Of a stretch of DNA of 64,000 nucleotides, positions 17,155 through 24,006 are shown in pieces. This stretch comes from CBDFGE01 sp965247055. Its GTDB lineage: Bacteria > Chloroflexota > Dehalococcoidia > Lucifugimonadales > JAGWBF01. Each line of letters begins with the position of its first letter. Positions within the stretch are counted from its first letter, which is position 1. The notes under the pieces are model-generated. The model saw only the letters and a program-made list of their open reading frames with translations, was not told the DNA's origin and ran no database searches. The DNA lies in NCBI GenBank assembly GCA_965247055.1, contig CBDFGE010000006.1, positions 124,001 to 188,000 on the forward strand. The letters are read 5' to 3'. The position numbers and the translations under genes were made by a program.

Positions 17155-18521
17155 GTCCCGTCCCATAGAGTGGTGTAAGAGTACGTCATCCTGTTGATAT
17201 CGTCTAGGCCGCTGCCTCTGCGAGTTCGGCTCTGGGTAGAGCTTCGTTGGAGGTGGTTACCTCCTGTGTCATGTATCGACGGCCGACGGCCCACTCGTCG
17301 TGCTGCTCAGCTAGGACGGCGCCGACCAGCCGACGGACAGCTGGGCGGTTAGGGAAGATGCCCACCACATCGGTGCGGCGCCGTATCTCCTTGTTGAGAC
17401 GCTCCAGGGGGTTGTTGGACCAGATCTTCTTCCAGTGGGCGACGGGGAAGCTAGAGAAGGCCAGGACGTCGGGTCCAGCCTCGTCCAGTCGAGAGGCGCC
17501 CTGTGGGAACGGGTCCTGGAGCTGAGCAATCACCCGCTCGAGTTGGGCATGCACCTCCTGAGGGGACGGCTGCTGGTAGATGGTGCGTACCATGGTGGCC
17601 ACCCAGGGCTGAGCGCTCCTGGGGACCCGAGTGAGCAGGTTGGTCATGAAGTGGGTGCGGCACCGCTGCCAACTGGCCCCACCGAAGACAGTTGCGATGG
17701 CATCCCTGAGTCCCTGATGAGCGTCCGATACCACCAGTTCCACCCCGCCGAGGCCCCTGGCGACCAGTGAGCGCAGGAAGGCCAGCCAGAAGGCGCCGTC
17801 TTCACTGGTACCCACGTCCATCCCAACGATCTCACGCTTGCCCTCGCTATTGACCGCCGTCGCCACCACCACGCTGACGTTGACTATCCTACCGGCCTCT
17901 CTGACCTTCTGGGTTAGTGCGTCCAGCCACAGGTAGGGATATGATCCGCCGTCCAGCGGCCGACCCAGGAAGCTCTCCACCACCCCGTCCAGCTCCTGGC
18001 AGATACGCGACACTTGGCTCTTTGAGATACCCTCGCACTCAAGAGCCTTGACCAGATCATCCACTCGCCTCGTCGATACACCCTCCACATACGCCTGCTG
18101 GATCACCGCCAGCAGAGCTCGCTCGCTGCGACGCCGTGGCTCCAGCAGGCTCGGAAAGTAGCTTCCCTCTCTGAGCTTGGGTATCTGCAACTCCATGGTC
18201 CCTACGCGAGTGTCCCATGCTCGAGACCGGTACCCGTTGCGCTGGGTCACCCGCTCAGGGTTGCGTTCTCCATACCCAGCACCGGTCCTCGATGACACAT
18301 CAGCCTCCATGATCTCCTCGACCAGCACTCTCAGTGCCTCTCGTAGAAAGTCCACGTCACCGTCGACTCCCCTCTTGCGCATTAGCTCAAGCAGGTCCAT
18401 CCTTTCCTTGACCACCGTTGTCCTCCTTTCTCAGGCTCGTCTTTGCCCGCTAAGGATGACGTGGTGGTCTCTCTTCATCCAGACCCTCTCCTCTTGTTAC
18501 ACCACTTCCTGGGACTCTACT
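17155..18521 (-). mobile_element. IS256-family insertion sequence, copy C
   Basis: Full-length element with an intact transposase, nearly identical to copy A. The right end abuts an IS3 orfB interrupted after codon GLEA. The other flank is unrelated host sequence, not the rest of IS3, and no target duplication is seen. The remainder of IS3 copy 2 has therefore been deleted or moved by recombination. Confidence 0.88.
17204..18415 (-). CDS. IS256-family transposase, intact, copy C
   Basis: 403 residues with D165 (YLWLDAL), D231 (VVSDAHQGL) and E338 (NNPLERLN). It is the intact version of the broken copy A gene, differing by the missing extra base, by E338 (Q in A) and by ALECEG against ALGCEG. 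GTG start preceded by AAAGGAGG. Confidence 0.95.
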   Translation of the reverse strand: MVKERMDLLELMRKRGVDGDVDFLREALRVLVEEIMEADVSSRTGAGYGERNPERVTQRNGYRSRAWDTRVGTMELQIPKLREGSYFPSLLEPRRRSERALLAVIQQAYVEGVSTRRVDDLVKALECEGISKSQVSRICQELDGVVESFLGRPLDGGSYPYLWLDALTQKVREAGRIVNVSVVVATAVNSEGKREIVGMDVGTSEDGAFWLAFLRSLVARGLGGVELVVSDAHQGLRDAIATVFGGASWQRCRTHFMTNLLTRVPRSAQPWVATMVRTIYQQPSPQEVHAQLERVIAQLQDPFPQGASRLDEAGPDVLAFSSFPVAHWKKIWSNNPLERLNKEIRRRTDVVGIFPNRPAVRRLVGAVLAEQHDEWAVGRRYMTQEVTTSNEALPRAELAEAAA

Positions 18522-18775
18522 GCCTCCAGGCCTATCAGCTGCATCAGCCGGCGGACCCGCTTGCGGTTGACCTGGTGTCCGTGATTGCTGAGCCAGGCAG
18601 TCATCCTTCTGGAGCCGTAGAAAGGTGTCTTCAGGTACTGTTGGTCTATGAGGGCCATCAACTCCAAGTCCTCGGCGCCGGCCTCGGTTGGCAGGTAGTA
18701 CAACGAGGAGCGGCTGATACCCAGCAAGGCGCACTGGCGCACCAGAGACAGCTTCGGTTCTTCTCGGTCAATCAT
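18522..18775 (-). pseudogene. IS3-family orfB, truncated by IS256 copy C
   Basis: Only the N-terminal region remains, up to LMQLIGLEA. Translation would run on for a few codons into the IS256 end (ESQEVV). The whole DDE catalytic core is absent. Confidence 0.88.
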
Positions 18776-18796
18776 TGGCCCGGCGTTGGGACCGGC

Positions 18797-19081
18797 TCAC
18801 AACCCGAAGCTCCGTGACAAAAAATCCCGTTCCACCTTGAGCTGCCCAATCTGTTGGTAGAGCTGGGCAGTGAGGACCTCTTGGTCCTTCTCCTGGCGTC
18901 CACCACCATTTTCAAAGAGGTGCGGCGCCCCCTGAGTCAAGGCCTTCTTCCAGGCATGGATCTGGCTCGGGTGGACTTCAAACCGGCTGGCCAGCTCTGC
19001 AATGGTGTGCTCCCCCTGGAGCGCGGCCAAAGCCACTTTCGCCTTGAAGACTGGGCTGTGCTTCTTACGTGTTTGCTTCAT
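18797..19081 (-). CDS. IS3-family transposase OrfA, copy 2
   Basis: 94 residues, identical to the copy at 2.6-2.9 kb, with the helix-turn-helix HTIAELASRFEVHPSQIHAW. Without a complete orfB it can only bind DNA, and could act as a repressor of related elements. Confidence 0.85.
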   Translation of the reverse strand: MKQTRKKHSPVFKAKVALAALQGEHTIAELASRFEVHPSQIHAWKKALTQGAPHLFENGGGRQEKDQEVLTAQLYQQIGQLKVERDFLSRSFGL

Positions 19082-19214
19082 GTCCTGCTCCTTGTTTCCG
19101 TCCTATTTTAGGAGCGGGACTCTCTCTTAGCCACCTGTCCGAATTTTGGGGTCCACCTCACACCGCCAAGAAAATGGGGCAAATTCTCTCTGAATAGGGC
19201 CTTTTCAAATCCCG

Positions 19215-19240
19215 TGGCTGTCAACTTGGCTGTCAAAACC
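19215..19240. repeat. 26-bp perfect direct repeat, right copy
   Basis: Second copy of the 11,855 repeat in the same orientation. It lies beyond the terminator that follows tRNA-Leu(UAA) and directly before IS3 copy 2, at the border between the mobile-rich region and the housekeeping genes. Confidence 0.6.
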
Positions 19241-19255
19241 CCAGAAGCGCCAACA

Positions 19256-19294
19256 AAACAGGCCCCCCCGAAATTGCTCAGGGGGCCTGTTTTC
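19256..19294 (-). terminator. Rho-independent terminator of the tRNA cluster
   Basis: On the minus strand aaaacaggcccccT and its complement ggggggcctgtttt form a strong GC stem flanked by A/T tracts, 15-20 bases after the CCA of tRNA-Leu(UAA). It would end the transcript of the three tRNAs. Confidence 0.8.
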
Positions 19295-19309
19295 GTAGCT
19301 AAAAGAAGC

Positions 19310-19395
19310 TGGTGCCGAGGAAGGGATTCGAACCCATACCCCCTCGCGGGGAGCGGATTTTAAGTCCGCCGCGTCTTCCATTCCGCCACCTCGGC
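19310..19395 (-). tRNA. tRNA-Leu (UAA)
   Basis: Acceptor stem GCCGAGG pairs with CCTCGGC. The anticodon loop is CTTAAAA with anticodon TAA. There is a long class II variable arm, the T-loop GGTTCGAATCC, and an encoded CCA end. Last gene of a three-tRNA cluster on this strand. Confidence 0.95.
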
Positions 19396-19484
19396 CGCCG
19401 AGCATGGGCCGCCCCAATAATTCAGGCGCAAGAAGGAGGACTCGTCCCGGGTACCTTTCCCCTTCCTGCGCCTCAATAGTTTAG

Positions 19485-19561
19485 TGGAGGCGACGGGCGG
19501 ATTCGAACCGCCGAATAGAGGTTTTGCAGACCTCCGCCTTAGACCACTTGGCTACGTCGCC
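19485..19561 (-). tRNA. tRNA-Cys (GCA)
   Basis: Acceptor GGCGACG pairs with CGTCGCC. The anticodon loop contains TCTGCAAAA with anticodon GCA. T-loop GGTTCGAATCC and encoded CCA are present; 77 bases including CCA. Confidence 0.95.
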
Positions 19562-19576
19562 TGGTCTGTGGAGCCG

Positions 19577-19663
19577 TGGTGCCGAGGGCGGGATTTGAAC
19601 CCACACAGGCTTACGCCCACCACCCCCTCAAGATGGCGTGTCTACCAGTTCCACCACCTCGGC
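19577..19663 (-). tRNA. tRNA-Leu (GAG)
   Basis: Acceptor GCCGAGG pairs with CCTCGGC. The anticodon loop CTTGAGG gives anticodon GAG. The long variable arm of a class II tRNA, the T-loop GGTTCAAATCC and an encoded CCA are visible. First gene of the cluster. Confidence 0.95.
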
Positions 19664-19840
19664 AGCTTTGTGAGCTTATTTTACCACATTATGCAGGGGA
19701 TTCCAGGGAGCCGAATTGCCCATTGAGGACACGTACTTGCTGTTGGTTGTGGGGCGCTGGGCGTAGCCTTAGGCAGACGGCGCCATCGCGGAGACCCGGC
19801 CGCCCGGGCGGTGGAGAAATGTGGCATAATGTGGGTGCCG

Positions 19841-21064
19841 ATGGACAATGTCAAGGCGCAGGTAATAGAGTACGCTCGGGAGCTGGGGTTCGACCTGGTG
19901 GGGGTGGCCTCCGCCGACAGCTTCTCGGACCACGAGGCGGTGGCCCTCGACCGGGTGCGCTCGGGGCTGATGGACGGGCTGCCCTGGTACACCGAGGCCA
20001 GAGTGCGCCGGGGATGTAACCCCCAGGAGATCCTGCCCGGCGCCCGGTCGATCATCGCCGTGGGCATGAGCTACCACCTGCCCCAGGATGATGCTGAAGG
20101 GGCCGAGGGTCCTCGTGGCAAGGTGGCCCGCTATAGCTGGGGCGAGGACTACCACGGGGTGCTCAAGGGACGGCTCAAGGCGCTGGTGGAGGGGCTTTCG
20201 TCGCGCCTGGGGCGCCCTATCCGCAGCCGCTGGTACGTGGACGACGGTCCCATGCTGGACCGGGCCGTGGCTCAAAGGGCAGGGATCGGCTGGTTCGGCA
20301 AGAACACCAACATCCTCACATCCTCCCACGGCTCCTGGGTGTTTCTAGGCCAGGTGGTCACGGACCTGGAGCTTGAGCCCGACCCTCCCTTGAAGAAGAC
20401 CTGTGGCACCTGCGTGAGATGTATCGACGCCTGCCCTACAGGGGCCATCGTGGCGCCCTACGTCATAGATAACTCCCGGTGTATCTCCTACTTAACCATC
20501 GAAAACCGGGGGCCGATACCCCGAGACCTTAGGCCCCTGATGTACGACTGGGTGTTCGGTTGCGACATCTGCCAGGACGTGTGCCCGGTAAACGTCAAGG
20601 CCGCTTATACCAGGGAGCAGGCGTTCAAGGTCCGCCGCTTCACCTCCCTGGACCTGGTAGCCCTGCTCCAGATAACCGACGAGGAGTTCCGTGAGCGTTT
20701 TCGAAACAGCCCCATAAAGAGGGCCAAGCGAGTGGGCCTCCAGCGAAACGCCTGCGTCGCCTTGGGCAACGCGGGAGACTCCGCGGCCGTTCCCGCCCTG
20801 GTCCGTGCCCTAGACGGGGGAGAGGGTCTGGTCCGTAGCCACGCCGCCTGGGCGCTGGGGCGGCTGGGAGGACCCGAGGCCACACGGGCGTTAGTGCAGG
20901 CTGCTGGAAAGGAAGAGGACCCCCAGGTGCTGGAGGAGATACGGGAAGCCCTAAGGGCAGCCGGGAACCCGACACCGCGCCTCCCGGCGGTACCCGGCCG
21001 GGGCCCCGGCACTTTCGAGGCCCCAGCCTCGGCCACCGGTGGCGGTCAGCAGGGTCGGGTCTAG
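19841..21064 (+). CDS. queG: Epoxyqueuosine reductase QueG with C-terminal HEAT repeats
   Basis: Cobalamin- and iron-sulfur-dependent enzyme for the last step of queuosine synthesis in tRNA wobble position 34. The catalytic domain has SRWYVDDGP and a GIGWFGKN stretch. Two 4Fe-4S motifs follow: CGTCVRCIDACP and CDICQDVCP. The end holds HEAT-like repeats (AVPALVRALDGGE, SHAAWALGRLGGPEA), as in full-length QueG. Three in-frame ATGs compete at 19,811, 19,829 and 19,841; I chose the last (MDNVKAQVIEYARELGF) because family homology begins there. The 3' end overlaps the opposing EVE gene by 4 bp. Confidence 0.92.
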   Translation: MDNVKAQVIEYARELGFDLVGVASADSFSDHEAVALDRVRSGLMDGLPWYTEARVRRGCNPQEILPGARSIIAVGMSYHLPQDDAEGAEGPRGKVARYSWGEDYHGVLKGRLKALVEGLSSRLGRPIRSRWYVDDGPMLDRAVAQRAGIGWFGKNTNILTSSHGSWVFLGQVVTDLELEPDPPLKKTCGTCVRCIDACPTGAIVAPYVIDNSRCISYLTIENRGPIPRDLRPLMYDWVFGCDICQDVCPVNVKAAYTREQAFKVRRFTSLDLVALLQITDEEFRERFRNSPIKRAKRVGLQRNACVALGNAGDSAAVPALVRALDGGEGLVRSHAAWALGRLGGPEATRALVQAAGKEEDPQVLEEIREALRAAGNPTPRLPAVPGRGPGTFEAPASATGGGQQGRV

Positions 21065-21579
21065 CTGGGCCTGAGGACCGCGTCCTCGTCAGATGGCGCC
21101 GGTACGGGAGGCGGAGGTGGCCTGCGGGTGCCGTTGGACTTTATCTTCCGCATCTCCCCCTCCACCAATTGGAAGTCCCTCTTCGGCAGCAGGTGCAGGT
21201 TGCTCTGGGCAAAGGCTACGTACCAGTCCTCCGGTGGCCACCTCCGTATGTATTCCAACCGTGGGGCAAGCTGGAGGGCGTCAATCGCCTCACTTTCGTC
21301 CAACACCACGTCCGGGCGAATCTGGACCCTGAACAGCCACTCGCTGCTCCCCTCCTTCTTCCATAGGGCCGAGCGGTCCTCGAAGTACCTGGAGGAGGCT
21401 GTCGCGGTGGCTGCGAAGGTCTGCTCTGTCCCGACATAGTAAAGTATCCGGTCTCCGGGCTCTATTCGCTGCGCCTTTCGCCGCTGGTGGGCCTTCAGCC
21501 CCTGCACCTTCAGGCCGAGGCTCCGGGTAATCCGAAAGTTCTCCGGGCTCACGACAATCATCCAGTAGTTCCTGGGCAT
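21061..21579 (-). CDS. EVE/PUA-like domain protein
   Basis: About 172 residues. The EVE domain is recognisable from NYWMIVVSPENFRITRSLG, the aromatic/basic core QRIEPGDRILYYV, and DWYVAFAQSNLHLLPKRDFQ. EVE domains read modified bases in DNA or RNA and are found alone or with defence or RNA-modification genes. The C-terminus is proline-rich (RRPPPPPVPAP). I use the ATG at 21,579, after AGAGGTGG; a GTG two codons upstream is possible. It is convergent with queG, a tRNA-modification gene, but shares no operon with it. Confidence 0.78.
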   Translation of the reverse strand: MPRNYWMIVVSPENFRITRSLGLKVQGLKAHQRRKAQRIEPGDRILYYVGTEQTFAATATASSRYFEDRSALWKKEGSSEWLFRVQIRPDVVLDESEAIDALQLAPRLEYIRRWPPEDWYVAFAQSNLHLLPKRDFQLVEGEMRKIKSNGTRRPPPPPVPAPSDEDAVLRPS

Positions 21580-21718
21580 CGCCACCTCTGGGCAAGAGAA
21601 TACAATTCAATTTTAACATATCCCTCAGCACCAAGGGCACACTGGTACTGTCTCGAACCACCAGTTGGTTAAACGTATATTTCTCGGGAGTACGACCTGT
21701 TGGTCCGGGTAGGCGGTC

Positions 21719-22102
21719 CTAACGCCGGTCACAAGGTGTTTGAGGTACCAGAACCCTACACTTATCACCACCTGCCGTCAGGAACTCAATGGAGAAGGCT
21801 GCCCTCCCCACCGCGCGCATCGTCATGGCTGAGAAGAGGAAGGGCAACATGGCCCCGATGAGCATCCCCACCAGGGTGTGCCTGAGGAGGTCTATCTCGT
21901 CCAGGTTCGCGTACTCGACGGCGAGCTCCAGGGTGGGAAACCCTCCCACGGTATACTCGTGCTCCGGGTCATGGTAGTGGAACATGTCCATGATCAGGAC
22001 CGAGTAGGTCTCTTTAGCTGGGGAGCTATCACCCAAGCTACCCCGGGAGCCCCGCAGCATCTTCAGCAGCCGGCGCAGTAGACTCACTGGAGCGCCGCCC
22101 AC
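21719..22102 (-). pseudogene. Chimeric ORF: unknown N-terminal domain joined to a membrane pyrophosphatase fragment
   Basis: Residues 1-65 (SVLIMDMFHYHDPEHEYTVG, FPTLELAVEYA) look like a small conserved soluble protein. Residues 66-105, LVGMLIGAMLPFLFSAMTMR followed by AVGRAAF, match a transmembrane segment of the ion-translocating pyrophosphatase HppA. No other HppA part exists nearby. The C-terminal 20 residues match nothing. It overlaps the start of the upstream HD gene's 3' end by 19 bp. Likely a recombination product; whether it is expressed is unknown. Confidence 0.5.
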
Positions 22103-22500
22103 GCCTTATGGTATCGGTTCAGCCGGTCCAGGTCTTCCTTCCCCAGGGTTGTAAGTCGCGTCACATCCATGTTGTCTGCCAGGTCGGCCAGCTTCACCCG
22201 CCTCGCCAGGGGGTTCGGCTTGATTCTCTGGACGAAGGCTTCGTAGGTTTCCCCTTCCCTCCTCGTTAGGCAGTCCAGGGCCCCCAGCACCTCGTCCGAA
22301 TAGCCCCGCTTCCTTAGCTGCTCCGGGGTGTACCTAGTGTCTTCCAGGAAGTCGTGCAATACGCCCACCACCTTCTCCACCTCGCTTTCCAGGCGCAGCA
22401 TCACCCTGAGGGGATGGAGGATGTAAGGTTGACCTGCCTTATCAAGCTGTCCCCGGTGGGCGTCAACGGCCAGGGCGATTACATCTTCCAAGGTTGACAT
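22084..22500 (-). CDS. Small HD-domain protein, SpoT/RelA hydrolase-like
   Basis: 138 residues from the ATG at 22,500. It carries the HD-type metal site of (p)ppGpp hydrolases: HRGQLDKAGQPYILHPLRV, then VVGVLHDFLEDT (HD pair) and VKLADLADN. No synthetase, TGS or ACT domain follows, so it is a stand-alone small alarmone hydrolase-like enzyme. Likely substrate is (p)ppGpp or a related nucleotide. Its end overlaps the chimeric ORF downstream. Confidence 0.82.
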   Translation of the reverse strand: MSTLEDVIALAVDAHRGQLDKAGQPYILHPLRVMLRLESEVEKVVGVLHDFLEDTRYTPEQLRKRGYSDEVLGALDCLTRREGETYEAFVQRIKPNPLARRVKLADLADNMDVTRLTTLGKEDLDRLNRYHKAWAALQ

Positions 22501-22671
22501 GGCATGGACTCCTGCCTGAATTACTCGGCCCCTTTGGATTCGCTGGCAAAGCCATCCTCTGCCCAAGGCTTATTCAGTCTACCTCGAAATTAAAATTAAC
22601 AAAGGTAAATCCGCTTTCCGATCTTTTTATTAAATCCTCTCGGGTGCCCAGTAAAACAGAATGCCGGGCTC
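22501..22671. other. Short spacer between minus-strand genes
   Basis: An AT-rich patch (attaaaattaacaaaggtaa) near 22,587-22,606 may carry the promoter of the HD gene on the minus strand. No gene is seen. Confidence 0.35.
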
Positions 22672-23844
22672 TCAGACGCCCACCCGGACGATGCTGTAGG
22701 TGTAACGGAACAGCTTGAGGGCTTCCCGCACGAAGGTCGAGGGCCCGACCCTCTTGTTGGGAGTGACGTGGGAGAAGAAGGAGAACTGGGTGTGGCTGAA
22801 ATCGCCCCGAGGGGAAAGGGAGTCGGCTAGCCTGCGCGACTCCTCCGCCGGCACCAGGTCGTCCTCGCTATCGTGGGCGATCAACACCCGCGCCTTGAGA
22901 TTGCCGATGCTGGCGCTTGGGGAGATACTTCCCATCCCCTCAAGGAAACTGCCTGGGAGCCCTCGGAGGAGTCCATGCGCTTGCTCCAGGGTCAGCCTCT
23001 CCTCTTCGTCCGAGGCGGCCATGGACGAGAGGAGCCGGTGAACGGCGCGGCCGTGCCGGGAGAGTCCCTCTAACTCCAGCCCGGGTGAGGCGACTCCCGG
23101 GACGAAGGCGCGGGTCAGTGCGCCCCTCTCCCTTTCGTCGCCGATCCCCTCGATCAGGTGGTGCCTCAGGACCTCTTCGGTAAGGTGGTTGGGCTTCCAC
23201 GATTCCACCACCTGGCCGTAGAAGCTCCGGTTGCTGGAGATCTGGGCCATCAGGTCCACCATGTCGTAGTAGCCGCCGAAGGCACTGACGAAGCTGACGT
23301 CATCCTTGATCCGGGAGTCTGAAGCAGCGACCAAGCACATGGAGGCGCCCACGCAGAACCCACCCATGCCCACGCGCTCCGGGTCCACATCCTCAAGGGC
23401 CCTCAGGTACTTGAAGGCCGATACCAGGTTCTCCGGCTCTGACGAGTCCAACCGCTTCTGCATCATGGAGGACGACCAGGGGAACATGGCCACGAAACCC
23501 GCACGCGCCAAGGCCTTGCCCAGGTTGACTACCCGGTGGTCGTCCCTGGGCGCTGTAATAATGCCAAGAAAGACCAGGACTCCGGCGTGTGACTTGCCGT
23601 CGGGGACCCGATAGAGGTCCGCTGTCATCTCCCCACCGGGGCATTGGTAGGTCACGGCCTCCCGCACCGGGGTGGGCGACAGTCGCTCCTGGGGTTTCAC
23701 TCGAAGGGGCAGTATCTGGGTTACGAAAAGGGCCGCCCTGGCGACGGCCCTCACCTGGGGTATGGGAGGAAGGGCGCTAATGGGCAGGCCTATCAGGAGC
23801 CTCGCGAAGTCCACAACGTGTTCACCATGCCACCAGTAGAACAA
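22672..23844 (-). CDS. Dienelactone hydrolase-like alpha/beta hydrolase
   Basis: 390 residues. The elbow is GGFCVGA with cysteine C164 as nucleophile, as in dienelactone hydrolases (GFCxGG). VLIAHDSEDDLVPAEES supplies the acid region, and SHVTPNKR near residue 360 likely the histidine. A long insert between the elbow and the acid may form a lid. An N-terminal hydrophobic stretch (FARLLIGLPISALPPI) could attach it to the membrane. It is divergent from metH across 160 bp. Substrate unknown. Confidence 0.72.
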   Translation of the reverse strand: MFYWWHGEHVVDFARLLIGLPISALPPIPQVRAVARAALFVTQILPLRVKPQERLSPTPVREAVTYQCPGGEMTADLYRVPDGKSHAGVLVFLGIITAPRDDHRVVNLGKALARAGFVAMFPWSSSMMQKRLDSSEPENLVSAFKYLRALEDVDPERVGMGGFCVGASMCLVAASDSRIKDDVSFVSAFGGYYDMVDLMAQISSNRSFYGQVVESWKPNHLTEEVLRHHLIEGIGDERERGALTRAFVPGVASPGLELEGLSRHGRAVHRLLSSMAASDEEERLTLEQAHGLLRGLPGSFLEGMGSISPSASIGNLKARVLIAHDSEDDLVPAEESRRLADSLSPRGDFSHTQFSFFSHVTPNKRVGPSTFVREALKLFRYTYSIVRVGV

Positions 23845-23971
23845 ATCGGCGGGCCCGTAGGGGTCCCGCTGCGCACATTATATCAGGATATCAGGACGTT
23901 ATCGAAAGGTGGTGAGAGGGGTATTGCGAGGCTGACCGGCCGGCCCGAGAATTTTGGCTGCACCTCCATGC

Positions 23972-23977
23972 TATAAT
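23972..23977 (+). promoter_or_regulatory. -10 element (TATAAT) upstream of metH
   Basis: A perfect TATAAT 29 bases before the metH ATG. No good -35 lies at 17 bases. The leader is too short for a cobalamin or SAM riboswitch, and none is seen. Confidence 0.45.
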
Positions 23978-24006
23978 GAGACGTAACGACACGTGGCCCA
24001 GGAGAA

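Larger units (their letters stand above)
18522..19160 (-). mobile_element. IS3-family insertion sequence, copy 2, 5' part only
   Basis: The 5' end (TGAGGTGGACCCC), orfA and the first 85 or so codons of orfB are present and identical to copy 1. The 3' two thirds are missing where IS256 copy C begins. It cannot transpose alone. Confidence 0.88.

Noticed and set aside
11855..19240. CRISPR array from the 26-bp repeats
   Set aside because: Only two copies 7.3 kb apart and no cas genes.
1..19300. Prophage
   Set aside because: No capsid, terminase, tail or lysis genes; mobile content is only insertion sequences.
23845..24006. Cobalamin or SAM riboswitch before metH
   Set aside because: The intergenic space is only about 160 bases and shows none of the conserved boxes.
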